From: Lineolata rhizophorae
Lineage: Eukaryota > Ascomycota > Dothideomycetes > Lineolatales > Lineolataceae
DNA: 64,000 nucleotides
Assembly (NCBI GenBank): GCA_010093515.1
Contig: MU001681.1
Location: forward strand, 850,639-914,638
Reading direction: 5' to 3'
The notes under the pieces were generated by a model. It searched no databases. It saw only the letters and a program-made list of their open reading frames with translations, and had not been told where the DNA came from. The position numbers were made by a program, and so were the translations under genes. Below are positions 12,395 through 23,301 of this stretch, piece by piece; position 1 is the first letter of the stretch; each line of letters begins with the position of its first letter.

Positions 12395-14021
12395 TCATGT
12401 CTCGTGAATTCCTCTCGCCGGCTTCCATTCGAAATGGTGCTTGCCCGTCACTGGTTTTCCCGGCGTTTCTGACTTTAGATCGTACATATGCTCGCCAAAA
12501 TAATCCAACTGCGCTTCCATAAACTGTATCGGTAAGTCTGTTGAGCTCATGTACTTGTAGTACTCTAATGATGCAGAAAGACTCGGAACAGGAGCATCCA
12601 CACCCATAGCTCTCAGAGTAACATCTTTGAGAGCCGAGTACCGACTTGATAGCTCATGGCTGATGAGTTCGTGCGCAAGCAGGTTCCCAGTATCGACAGT
12701 GTCGGAAGCATACGCCTTGTCGAAAACGTCGGTGATGTTGTCGGACTGAATGATGCAACCGCCTCTCCAAAGCTGCATCACGGAACGGAAGTTGATGTTC
12801 CATTTCTGCTCTTCGCTCGCCTTCGCAATCAGATGCAATCCCTGTATGTACGCCAAGAAGAAGGATACGACCGTGGCTTCGTGTAGAGTGTTGATGAATC
12901 TCGACTTCTCCTCTCCATTCAACTGTAACGATCCGGGCTGGGTCCTTGAGCCAAAGGCGCGTTGGACTGCCATTCTCTTTGCAGCATCCGCAGAGCCAAC
13001 TCGGAAAAGGTGAGCGGCCGCAATTGTCGGGATTGGAACGTGCAGTCGTGCGCCCTCTTCGCACGTCCATACGCCTGTGCCTTCTGTCTCGTCGACATCT
13101 TGGACCACTTTATCTAGAATGTCTGCGAGGACGTACGAGCCGTCTTTCGGGTCCCGAGTCCGACATATATGCGCGCCGATTGAGACCAGAAAGTTCCGCT
13201 TCTGCAAAATGTTAGTCATGTTTCATTCCAAACAAGGCATTTGACAGTACCAGAGGTCCACGGTCATTCCATTGTTCAAAAATCGTAGCTACCTCCTCAT
13301 AGTCCATGCCGAGACACTTGTTCATGATGCCCCAGACCTCGCATATCGTGGACATCATGCCTTGCTCGATGCCGTTGTGCACCATCTTGACATAATGACC
13401 ACTGCCACCAGGGCCAACTTTCGCGATACAAGGCTTTCCATGAACATCTCTGGCGCATGCCTTGGTTAGAAAGGGCAACACTGTGTCAAGTCCTATATCG
13501 CTTCCGCTGGGGCTCATGGACGGTCCATGTCGCGCGGACTGATATCCGCCAGATACGCCCATCCCAACATAGTGAATTGCGTCAGGCTCAAGCCGCTTCT
13601 GTCGACGCTCTGTGTTCCGCCAATGTTCATTTGATGCGTCAACGATCACATCGCCAGGTTCCAAGAAGGGCCGCAAGCCGTCGACGGTCTTATCGCCGAC
13701 GTCGCCGTGGGGAACGCTGAAGATGAAAACTTTCCGAGTCCCCAAGGCCTTACAAATGGACTCATATCCGCTATGATCCTTGATCTTGGAAGAAAGGCCC
13801 GCGTTTTTGGCACGCTCAAGGAGCTTTTGAACGTTTTCCTGTGACGGGTCGTAAACGTTGACTTCGACGCCAAGCTCGGCGAAGAGGAGCGACATCATGC
13901 CGCCCATACTGCCGGCGCCAATCATTCCAATCTGTGGGATATTAGTGCATGATGTAGCGAGCATCTAGGTAGATCTACAAGGAATGTAACCATTTACCTT
14001 TGTAAAGTTAGTCAATTCCAT
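12395..14021 (-). CDS. 6-phosphogluconate-dehydrogenase-like NADP-dependent dehydrogenase
   Basis: Three exons (14021-13998, 13931-13251, 13201-12395) encode about 503 residues. The first exon carries only eight codons. The dinucleotide-binding motif GMIGAGSMGG follows immediately. The middle part has the 6PGDH catalytic signature (KVGPGGSGHYVKMVHNGIEQG), and the C-terminal half has the all-alpha 6PGDH fold (DVDETEGTGVWT, VPIPTIAAAH, WRGGCIIQSD). The last intron is only 49 bp. Family chemistry is oxidative decarboxylation of 6-phosphogluconate or a related sugar acid. Loop residues differ from the canonical Gnd1 enzyme, so this is probably a paralogue acting on another 3-hydroxy sugar acid. 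It shares a 309-bp upstream region with the divergently transcribed TIM-barrel gene, which suggests co-regulation in a sugar-acid pathway (inference). Confidence 0.9.
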
Positions 14022-14330
14022 TGCGTGCGTGGCTTTCGAATTGAATCTAGTTTACGGTAATCCCAGGAACGAAGAAATAAGAACAAAATGGCGGCAAACC
14101 TGCAACATATTCGCGTAAAGCACGCCGGCCGTTTATGGGCTGTATTGGATTCACTTTGTGCGGGCTAGGCGGAATCTTGATGGTTGGATGACGTTTGACG
14201 AGGTTGTGACATCAACGGCGCGAATCCGAAGCGGCGAATGCTGGACCTGTAAGCAAACAGCCAAAGACGCACAAGAAAGATTGATTTCAGCGTCAGACGA
14301 CATGCTTCATGCTCATACATCGTTTGCAAA
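14022..14330. promoter_or_regulatory. Bidirectional promoter between dehydrogenase and TIM-barrel genes
   Basis: Only 309 bp separate the two divergent starts (ATG at 14021 on minus and 14331 on plus). No extra gene fits, so both promoters must lie here or overlap the first exons. No clear TATA box or known operator was identified. Confidence 0.55.
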
Positions 14331-15426
14331 ATGGCCGAACAAGACTCAAATTTGGTACGAGTGCCAACCTGCTACGCAACATGTTCAATTGGAATGAACT
14401 CTCCGGCGTCTCTGCTGGAAAAGCTGGACGCCCTATCGGCTGCGGGCTTCGAGGCGATTGAACTATCTTTCCCTGATCTTCTCGCTTTTGCGAAATCACA
14501 TCTGAGACAGGACGTCTCGGAGAAGGGCTACGATAGCCTGTGCACGGCAGCAGAAAAAGCGCGCAAGTTATGCGACGCTCGAAATCTGAAGATTGCACTG
14601 CTGCAACCGTTCGCAAATTTTGAGGGGTGGCCGCATGGTTCGCCGGAGCGAAGTGACGCCTTCGAAAGAGCGCGTGGTTGGATAAGGATAATGGAGGCAG
14701 CGGGAATCGACACATTACAGGTGATTCTCGCGGAAATATACGGATGGCGACCCCAACTGATGTAACTCTCAGATCGGGTCTTCGGACGCACAAAACATAT
14801 CATCCTCCCAGGATGACTTCGCAGGAGACCTCGCCGAGCTTGCCGACATCATGGCGCCGAAAGGACTCCGCATCGCGTACGAGAATTGGTGCTGGTCCAC
14901 CCACGCCCCGACATGGGAGAATGTCTGGCAAATAGTCAAGAAAGCAAACAGAGATAACATCGGCCTCTGCCTCGACACATTCCAAACCGCAGGCAGCGAG
15001 TGGGGGGATCCAACGACTAGCTCTGGCCTAATCGAAGACGGAGGCCTGGATTCTGCATCGCTCGACCGCCAGTTCGCAGAGAGCATGAAGTTCCTTACTC
15101 TAACGATACCGAAGGACAAGATTTACTTTTTGCAGCTTTCCGATGCGTACAAGATGTCTCCCCCTCTCGCAAAGGAGGCGGATGTTAGTACGGGGCTGAG
15201 GCCGAGGGGTCAGTGGAGTCACGACTTCCGCCCATTCCCCCTTACTGATGGGTATTTGCCGGTCGTGAGTGTTACAAAAGCGGTGTTGGACACGGGTTTT
15301 AGGGGCTGGTTTTCCATGGAAGTGTTTGACAAGAACGAGGAACGCAAGTACGGAAACGATCTGGGCGTTGTTGCGAAGAGAGGGATGGAGTCCATTCAGG
15401 AGTTGTTGAAGGAAGCATCGAGGTAG
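14331..15426 (+). CDS. Sugar phosphate isomerase/epimerase-like TIM barrel (AP endonuclease 2 superfamily)
   Basis: Two exons, 14331-14720 and 14773-15426, joined across a 52-bp intron, give about 347 residues. The opening (CYATCSIGM, LLEKLDALSAAGFEAIELSFPDL) is the first strand and helix of the xylose-isomerase-like / AP endonuclease 2 barrel. IALLQPFANFEGW, GLRIAYENWCW, IGLCLDTFQ, YFLQLSDAYK and GWFSMEVFDKN supply the later strands with the usual metal-binding Glu, Asp, His-type positions. Fungal members include 3-dehydroshikimate dehydratases and uncharacterised sugar isomerases. The exact substrate is not clear. Pairing with the divergent 6PGDH-like gene favours carbohydrate-acid or quinate-like catabolism (inference). 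Confidence 0.88.
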
Positions 15427-15805
15427 ACAAGTAATCTAGAGGCAACTTAGCCGGGCAAAGTCGTTGGCCTAGGCTTTCCACAGGCTGGTGGAGGAGTAAG
15501 CCAGATTAATCAAATAAGCAATTAAAAGCATGTTTGAATTAAATGTGTGTCTGCTGTCATGTGCCCGAGTACGATTAGCGCCCAGCTGTTTACCCGATTT
15601 GGAACTCGAAGCTGATACGGAAGGCGACACGCACCAAATGTGCAGTTATGTCAATCTTTAGCTTCCGCGGCTTCGTAGGATCACCGAATTGCTCCACACG
15701 CCAGCGCAGTCGCCAGCGCTACCTCTCCTTTGCGCCTCCTACGATGATGGCTTAATGAAGTAAACTGCCGACTTCAGCTGGCCTATTTTATTTGTCTCCT
15801 TCGTC
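15427..15805. other. Intergenic: vps18 promoter region
   Basis: This short gap of 379 bp lies between two plus-strand genes. It holds the 3' region of the TIM-barrel gene and a GC-rich leader before the vps18 ATG. No other feature is seen. Confidence 0.5.
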
Positions 15806-18800
15806 ATGGCCTTCGACTCTGGGGGCGGCTATGTTGCCGCAAGCAGCCTGCAAGACCTTGCCGAGACGTCCCTCCCGATCTTCAATATCGAGCGAGTTCA
15901 GCTCCAGTTCTCCCTATCTTCTGACTTTGTCGCCGCGCAAGTGGCCAATAATGTGCTGGTCCTCGCCCTATCTACCGGGCGCATTCTGCGCATTGATTTG
16001 GATAGTCCCGCCGACATTGACGGTACGGCTTTCCTCGCAGAAGTGCAATCAATCTGCTAACCCTCACAACCACTCTGCACAGATATTGATCTCCCCAAGA
16101 AATCAACCGAGATCGGTGTCATCCGCCGCATGTTTCTCGATCCATCCGCTTCGCACCTAATCATTACCACCGCGCTGCACGATAACTACTACCTACACAC
16201 CCAATCGCGCCATCCGAAAGCCCTCTCCCGCCTCAAAGGCGTGCCCATCGAATCTATATCCTGGAATCCATCGCATCCGACCGCATCCACGCGCGAGATT
16301 CTGATCGGCGCCGCCGACGGCAATATCTACGAGACGTACATCGAGCCGTCGACCGAGTTCTACCGTCGCGAAGAGAAGTACTTGAAGGTGGTGCACAGGG
16401 TGCATCCTTCGGACGGGCCGGTGGCGGGGTTGTGGGCGGACTTGGTACCAGGAAGGCCGGACGCGAGGAGGGTGTTGGTCGCGACGCCTGCGAAGTTGTT
16501 CCACTTCGCGGGGAAGGTGGGCCGATACGGCAGTGATGGGAGCAGCGTGTATTCGAAGCTATTCGAGTCGGAAGCGCCGACGGTGCAGGAAATCTCGCGC
16601 GCGCAGCTTGCGCCGTCGATGCTGGCCGTAAATCCGGACCCGTCGGATGGCCAGTTTGCGGAAAGGTCGGACTCGGAAAGGGTGTTCGCGTGGTTGTCGT
16701 CCCAAGGTGTGCTGCATGGCAAGCTTTTGGCGTCGACGGACCTTTCGGGCCTAGGGAACAAGACGTTTTCAGAATTGAAATTGCTACCGCGGACGGCGCT
16801 CCCTGCTTCTCAAAGCGCCATGCGGAGCGCAAGGGGCGGGCAGGACCCTGTGAAATCGATGGTCTTGACGCAGTGGCATATCTTGCAGCTTGTTGAAGGG
16901 CGAATAATTGCAACCAATCGGCTCGACGAGACTGTCGTTCTCAACCAGTCTATTCTTGAGGAAGGGCAGAATGCGATCGGTTTGGTCGCCGACCTGACGA
17001 AGAACACGTTTTGGCTGTTCACAGAGCAGGAGATTTTCGAGATTGTCGTCAATGACGAGAGCAGGGATGTGTGGAAGATTATGCTGAAACAGCAGCAATT
17101 CGAAGCTGCATCACGATACGCAAAGACGTCGTTCCAGAAGGATGCCGTAGCGACAGCTTCGGGTGACTACCTGGTTGGAAAGGGCCAATTTCAGGAGGCA
17201 GCGCTGGTATATGGGAGAAGTACAAAGCCATTTGAGCAGGTGGCTCTTACATTTATTGATAATGATGAGCAGGATGCGCTACGCAAATATCTTTTGACGA
17301 AGCTTCAACACCTGAAGAAAACATCTACTATGCAGCGGATGATGGTGGCAGCTTGGCTTATTGAAATCTACATGTCGAAGCTGAATACCCTAGATGACAC
17401 TATCACCACTAAAGCGGAGATATCGGAAGGAATGAACGCCAAAGACTCGCAAGGACAACTCCAGGTCGTTCGGAAAGAATTCCAAGATTTCGCGACCAAG
17501 TACAAGTCTGACCTGGATAAGAAGACGACATACGAAGTTATCAGCAGTCATGGGCGAGAAGAGGAGCTTTTATTCTTTGCAACCTTGGTTAATGATTACA
17601 ACTACGTGTTGGCATATTGGATCCAACGAGAGCGGTGGCTCGAAGCGTTGAACATTCTTAAGAAGCAGACGGACGCAGAGGTCTATTACAAGTACAGCAC
17701 TGTCCTAATGGCCAACGTTCCCGTCGAGCTTGTCGAAATCATGATGCGCCAAACAAACCTTAGCACACAAAAGCTTATCCCTGCTTTCCTAAATTACAAC
17801 AAAATCACCAGGGTACCACTCAACCAGAACCAGGCTGTCCGCTACCTCCTCTTCGACATTAACCAACGGCAAAGTACCTCCGCCGCGGTCCACAACACCC
17901 TTATCTCCATTTACGCCTCGCACCCGTCACGCGACGAGTCCGCGCTGCTCACGTACCTCGAAGCTCAATCGTACGCGCACGAGCAAAACTACGACGCCGA
18001 CTTCGCGCTGCGCCTCTGCATCCAGCACGCCCGCGTCCAGTCATGCGTGCACATCTACAGCGCCATGCAGCAGTTCGCCCAGGCGGTCGATCTGGCGCTC
18101 AAGCATGACGAGGTGGAGCTAGCAGCCGTGGTGGCGGACCGACCCGCGGACGAGGACCCGGCGCTGCGCAAGAAGCTATGGCTCAAGGTCGCGCGCAAGG
18201 TCATCGGGCAAAGCCAGGGCATCAAGGCGGCGATTTCGTTCCTGAAACGGTGCGAGCTGCTGAGGATCGAGGATCTGATCCCGTTCTTCCCGGACTTCGT
18301 CGTGATTGATGACTTTAAGGAGGAGATTTGCGCTGCGCTGGAGGAGTATAGTCGTGCTATCGATGGGCTGAAAGCGGAGATGGATGATGCGGCTGACACG
18401 GCGAAACATATCAAGTCGGATATTCGAGAGCTGGAGCACAGATATGCGATCGTCGAGCCAGGGGAACGGTGCTATGTCTGCCGGCTGCCGTTGCTGGTGA
18501 GGCAGTTCTTCGTCTTTCCGTGTCAACACGCGTTCCATGCGGACTGCTTGGGGAAGAAGGTGATTGAGCAGGCGGGTGTGGCGAAGAGTAAGCGGATTAA
18601 GGAGTTGCAGGTAGAAGTGGGGAGGGGCACAAGCACGGGTGCAAAGAGGGAGAGGGCGGTGAAGGAGTTAGACGCTTTGATCGCGTCAGCTTGGTAAGTT
18701 TTACTCCACCGCATTGGGGGTTCATGTTGCTAACTTGTCAATAGTGTTTTGTGCAGTGACAGCGCTGTTAAGCAGATCGATGAGCCCTTTGTGCTGCAAT

Positions 18801-18829
18801 CCGACAATAGGGAAGAGTGGGCATTGTAA
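15806..18829 (+). CDS. vps18: Vacuolar protein sorting protein Vps18 (Pep3 family)
   Basis: Three exons (15806-16022, 16083-18693, 18745-18829) encode about 970 residues, the usual length. The N-terminal half is the Pep3/Vps18 beta-propeller (DDIDLPKKSTEIGVIRRMF, YYLHTQSRHPKAL). The middle is helical clathrin-heavy-chain-like repeat, and the end is a RING-H2 near residue 868 (CYVCRLPLL, PCQHAFHADCL). The last 85-bp exon supplies ACVLCSDSAVKQIDEPF and the EEWAL terminus; without it the second Cys pair of the RING would be missing. In the family Vps18 is a core subunit of the CORVET and HOPS tethering complexes at endosomes and vacuoles. The gene converges on rbg1, with 148 bp between stop codons. 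Confidence 0.95.
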
Positions 18830-18977
18830 TGCTTGCTTTTACTCGATAAGTCTACTGTATTTTCAAATAGTATGGCCCAACTACGGAGCATCTATCGGAA
18901 TACACGTCGCAAGGGAACCACACCTAATGAAAAGTGATGCTCTCTATGCTGTCACGCCAATCTCATCGCCCTTTTCC

Positions 18978-20588
18978 TCACTTGGCAACAATGCTCACAA
19001 CGTCTTCGTCGGCAACCACATGACCCAGCCCCACTCGCTGCGGCACATGGCGCGCGCTCTGGCCCCATACGAGGGCGTACTTGAACGTCTCCTTCAACGT
19101 GCGATGTACCTGGTCACACACGTTCTCAATAGTGGAGCCATTTCGCACGATGAGAGCTTCGCTAAAGTCGGGCTCAACGCCCTTCCTGTACGAGTGTCAA
19201 CAACATGGATAATCAGCCAATTTCGGGCAGCAAACGCACCGCTTAGTGTATATCCGGATAAGCCGCAGCTCCTCCCAACACCGATCGACGACGTCTTGGA
19301 TGCCGAGATCGAGCTCGCAGCTCATGACGGCGGTGTTGGGCTCGCGGGCGAGTTCGTCGAGAAACTCGACGCTGATGCTGTCAATTTTGTTGTAGACGTA
19401 AAGACTACATTGCTTAGCGCTGTACAAAAGCCCGTCGCCCTGTTCGAGAGCACTCACCATTTGATATACTTTCGGTGGTCCTTCATGATGACATCGATTA
19501 GATCGTCCACGGTTGCTTGAGCTATGTCAGTCTGACGAAAGGTTCGGTGGTCCCGCAACGTGATACCTACCGTACTCGTCTCGGACGAGAACTTCGCAGT
19601 TGAGCAGCTTGTAGTCGCGCAAGATGTTAAAGACCATCTTCTCGTCTAAAATTTTCGGAGGGGCCTGGAATGTGATTTTCATCCCGCCCGCTTTCTTCGG
19701 CTTCAAATAGATGTTCCTGGAAGAATTTTAACATACTCATGCTTTATATCTCGGCGGGGGAGCTTACGGTGGATCCCTGTTAAGCCTGATTCCAACAGCT
19801 TCTAGTTCGCCCTCGAGTAGGGCTCGCTGCTCTGCCCTTTTCGTCGCGTCAAGGACCATTACGATCATGTCACTAGTCTAGTTCATATCAGCAACGATTC
19901 AACATCTAATAAAATGCCACCCTCTCCCACCTTAGCCGCACTAATAACCTGCCTTCCTCTCCCCTTCCCCTCAGCCGCACCCTCGATGATCCCCGGCAGA
20001 TCTAGCACCTGGATCTCCGCGCCGCCATACTCGAGCACGCCGGGGATGGCCGTCAGCGTCGTGAAGGCGTAGGCGGCCACCTCGCTCTTGGTCTTGGTGA
20101 TCTTGGATAGGAAGGTCGACTTGCCGACCGAGGGGAAGCCAACGAGGGCGATGCGCGCGTCGCCGCTCTTGCTGACGTCGAAGCCGGACCCGCCGCCGGA
20201 ACCGGCGCCTGGGGCTGGCTCGAGAAGCTGCGCGCGAAGACGGGCGAGTTTGCTGGAATGGAGTTTAGATTTGCGGGAAAAATGTCGGAGATGGTCGTAG
20301 GTCGCGGGAAACTTGCCCTTTGAGAAGACCCAAGTGGTACTCTGGGCGGAGTCAATGGCGGGTCATTTTGCGTATTTTGGATAAGCGTGCAGCGTACCGG
20401 TAGCCTTATTCTCTTTAAAAAGTCAGCTCCTTTCGGAAAGATGAGCTTGTCGAGACTGATTGTTTACTCTGCGTCCTTGCCATCTCCGCCTCGATCCTAT
20501 GCCATATCGGTTAGGCCATAAGCTTTGAAGATTCTAACTAAAACTCTCATATAACGAACTCCTTGATCTTGTCTGTGATGTTGACCAT
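18978..20588 (-). CDS. rbg1: DRG-family ribosome-associated GTPase Rbg1
   Basis: Ten exons were assembled by family sequence: 20588-20560, 20496-20468, 20412-20398, 20341-20317, 20252-19931, 19877-19768, 19716-19571, 19515-19458, 19404-19240, 19185-18978. They total 1107 nt, 368 residues, matching the roughly 367-369 of yeast Rbg1 and human DRG1. The conserved N-terminus ([20 protein letters not shown]) runs through four tiny exons. The G1 box GFPSVGKST is near residue 74, then G3 DLPG, G4 NKID near 250, G5 SCELDLG, and a C-terminal TGS domain ([11 protein letters not shown]). The third exon is 15 nt. The intron 20316-20253 has a GC donor (GG|GCAAGT); only that junction restores [14 protein letters not shown] in frame. 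In the family, Rbg1 binds translating ribosomes with a DFRP partner (Tma46). Confidence 0.94.
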
Positions 20589-20900
20589 TTTGGCGGCTTC
20601 TGAAGGCTCTCGGCCTCCAGCTTCTCTGAAATGTGACTCAAGAAAAGGATATAAGAAAGTGAGGTTGAAGGTGCAAAATTCAAAGTCACGGGACCATAAT
20701 ACGGTCTTGGAGGGGAGGTGAAGTATTGAATTCCCGAACAGGCTAGCCCACTGCTGTATTATATGAATCCAGGTTTAGCGGGTAACATTAGACTAGCCAT
20801 CGTCGGCGTCATCGACCAACCGCAAGACCACTTGACCCTGACAGGCACAGACAGTGACACAAACCGGACTGTGGCTAAATCACGCCGCAGCGCCACATGA
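20589..20900. promoter_or_regulatory. Divergent promoter region of rbg1 and the acyltransferase gene
   Basis: These 312 bp separate the rbg1 start (minus) from the first possible start of the wax-synthase-like gene (plus). No other gene fits. No defined motif is claimed. Confidence 0.45.
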
Positions 20901-22691
20901 TTGGTTTTGGTCCGCCATGTTTTCCAATATTTATTCACTCTGTCCGGCCACTCTACGCCCTCATTTTCCGGCCATGACAGCATGTTCAAGTCGCTCTTTT
21001 CCTCAACGACCGCGCCGCAGTCGGTGACGCACGTCGATGTCCGCCGCCAGTATGACGCGCAGTTTGATTCCGCCATCCAGGCCGGTGAATACGAACCATT
21101 TGTTTACCCTTTTTGCACGTTCGGGGCCTTGGTAGTGATATTGTATCTTCTCATTCCCCATCAAAATTCCGTATTCTGGCGGCGCATGAGATATGTCGCT
21201 TTCGCCTTCAATGCATTTTTCTCTGCCTATGCTATCCGGTATTGCAGGACAAAGCACATGCCGGCTGCATTTGGGGTAGGCCTTGCGAACGCGTGGTCTA
21301 TTGTGTGGTGCTGGACCATTCTAGTAGTGCACGATGCGCAGACGGAGTTTAAGAGGATCGAGCGGACCGAGGGGAGCATGAGAATCATCAAAGCGGAAGA
21401 AGAGAATGTGGCTGAGGGTAATGGATCTGTGGTTTCGGACGGCGAACCGCATTCAACTACTCAGTTTGACAAGAGCGAGGATTCCAACTCGAATTTGATT
21501 CGACGGAGAGCACCTGATTCAACCGTTTACGGCATCCATGCTCCATCCAAGCGCATGGGCGCTTTCGCATGGCAGCCCTTCCCGATGACCCCTTTCGTAG
21601 AGCGACTAGATTGGGTTATCGATATCTTCTGCAACTTCCGCGGCATGGGCTGGAACTGGCGGATCCCCTGGTTGCCACCTCCGCCTCGACGAGTACTAGA
21701 GCAACTCCACCAAAATTCCGGCGACCCGCCTTCACTCGAAGAAATAGACTCCCTATCCCGTCCACCGCGCACGCGCATCCCGCGCTACGACTCCCGCCGG
21801 ACACTCATCCTCACGAATCTCCGCCTCTTCTTCACCAGCTATCTCGTGCTCGACCTTCTCAAAACCATCATGATGTACGACCCATACTTCCTCGGCCTCG
21901 CCTCGCTCTCCTCCCCCACCGCGCCACCTTTCCTCCCCAGCCTCGTCCGCGACTCCTTTGCCCTGCGCCGCGCGTACCGCCTCATCCTCCCCATGCTCGC
22001 CGCCAAGCACGCCCTCGAAATGATTTTCGCCCTCGGCCCGCTATTCTTCTCCGGCCTCCTCGGCCCGGACCTGCTCGGCGCGCGCGGCGCCCCCTGGATG
22101 TATCCGCGCAGCTGGGGCTCGTACGCACGCGTGCTGGACGCCGGGCTCGGCGGGTGGTGGGGCCTCTGGTGGCACCAGACGTTCCGGTTCGCGTTCGCCG
22201 AGTCGGGCCGGTGGGCCGTGGCGCGGCTGGGGCTGGAGAGGAAGGGGCGGAAAGCGAGAGCGGTCGAGTTGGTGGTCGCGTTTGGGCTGTCGGGGTTCTT
22301 GCACGCGTGCGGGAGCGCTACGATGCCGGGGAAGTCGAGCCCGGTGAGCGGTTCGTGCGTGTTTTTCTTGTTGCAGCCCCTAGGGATTGTGCTGGAGAGG
22401 TACGTCCAGGCGAAGCTGCTTCCGGAGAAGTTGCCGATGGTGGCAAGGAGGCGTTGGGCGAGGAGGGTGTGGAATGTGGTGTTCGTGCATGCGTGGTTCT
22501 TCTTGACGGCGCCGCTGCTGTGCAATGATTGGGCGCGGTCGGGGATATGGTTGATCGAGATTATTCCTGTCAGTCCGTTGAGAGGGATGGGTCTGGGGCC
22601 GGCAGTGGAGGATGGATGGTGGTGCTGGGGTGGCAAGTGGGTGTGGTGGCATTGGGGAAGTAAGTGGTGGAAGAGCGGCTTTGCTTTCTGA
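20901..22691 (+). CDS. Wax-synthase-domain membrane O-acyltransferase
   Basis: A single open frame of 596 codons is present. The true start may be the in-frame ATG at 20982 (MFKSLFSS), because the 27 residues before it look like leader. Several hydrophobic segments are visible (FVYPFCTFGALVVILYLLIP, LFFTSYLVLDLLKTIMMY, FGLSGFLHACGS, AWFFLTAPLLCNDW). The GWNWRIPWLP motif, the WWHQTFRF block and the histidine in SGFLHACGS near residue 465 are typical of fungal wax-synthase-like MBOAT acyltransferases. These transfer acyl or acetyl groups to hydroxyl acceptors in ER membranes, and some act in secondary metabolism. No biosynthetic cluster genes lie beside it here, so the acceptor cannot be inferred. 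The 3' half is strongly GC-rich, giving long but meaningless antisense frames. Confidence 0.85.
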   Translation: MVLVRHVFQYLFTLSGHSTPSFSGHDSMFKSLFSSTTAPQSVTHVDVRRQYDAQFDSAIQAGEYEPFVYPFCTFGALVVILYLLIPHQNSVFWRRMRYVAFAFNAFFSAYAIRYCRTKHMPAAFGVGLANAWSIVWCWTILVVHDAQTEFKRIERTEGSMRIIKAEEENVAEGNGSVVSDGEPHSTTQFDKSEDSNSNLIRRRAPDSTVYGIHAPSKRMGAFAWQPFPMTPFVERLDWVIDIFCNFRGMGWNWRIPWLPPPPRRVLEQLHQNSGDPPSLEEIDSLSRPPRTRIPRYDSRRTLILTNLRLFFTSYLVLDLLKTIMMYDPYFLGLASLSSPTAPPFLPSLVRDSFALRRAYRLILPMLAAKHALEMIFALGPLFFSGLLGPDLLGARGAPWMYPRSWGSYARVLDAGLGGWWGLWWHQTFRFAFAESGRWAVARLGLERKGRKARAVELVVAFGLSGFLHACGSATMPGKSSPVSGSCVFFLLQPLGIVLERYVQAKLLPEKLPMVARRRWARRVWNVVFVHAWFFLTAPLLCNDWARSGIWLIEIIPVSPLRGMGLGPAVEDGWWCWGGKWVWWHWGSKWWKSGFAF

Positions 22692-23301
22692 TGCTATGCG
22701 GAGCTTAGACGTGTATCTTTTTGTAATGCGTCGTATAGATGTTATGATGCTATGTACTAGATGGAAGCGTTTGGGATGCTTGTATGATGTTCATTCGGAA
22801 TAGAAATTTAGAAAGTATTTGCATCGTTATATCCTCCTTCTGCTTATACTTGCGGTTCATGTAGGAAAGTTGCTTTGATGGTCGTGCAATCTAGAGCGTC
22901 TTGCTTAAGCGTTGCAGGCTTCAAGTCAACCAACGCTCATGGCTCCCCCAAGCAAGTTGCGGAAAAACTGAACTTGCCATCTTCCATACAAGTACATACA
23001 GTGGTGGTTCAAACTGGCTAATAGTAAACTAGCCGGGACGAAGGTGAGGAAAGCCGCATGTCCCATTTCCAACCCTGCATCACGCACTATCTTCACGTGC
23101 CGCGCGATAACCGGCAGGCACCCCCCTGCCGCCACACGGCAGCTGCCAAAGCTACTCGTGCGCCCCGCCGCTCTTCCCTACCTTCTTCACCAACACCAAA
23201 ACCCTCCAATCTTCCATTCCGGACTGCTTTCGCCACCTACGGAGTACGCCGGCATAGCACGCTTCCAATCCTTCGCTTCCGCCCGCCATCTGGCATTCAT
23301 C
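22692..23301. other. Intergenic: acyltransferase 3' region and fyv10 promoter
   Basis: This 610-bp stretch lies between two plus-strand genes. An open frame around 23044-23300 has no recognised motif and ends up in the fyv10 leader. Nothing else is supported. Confidence 0.45.

Noticed and set aside
21569-22528. 319-codon plus-strand Arg/Pro-rich frame
   Set aside because: It is a frame-shifted shadow of the wax-synthase-like gene, which has clear family motifs in the main frame.
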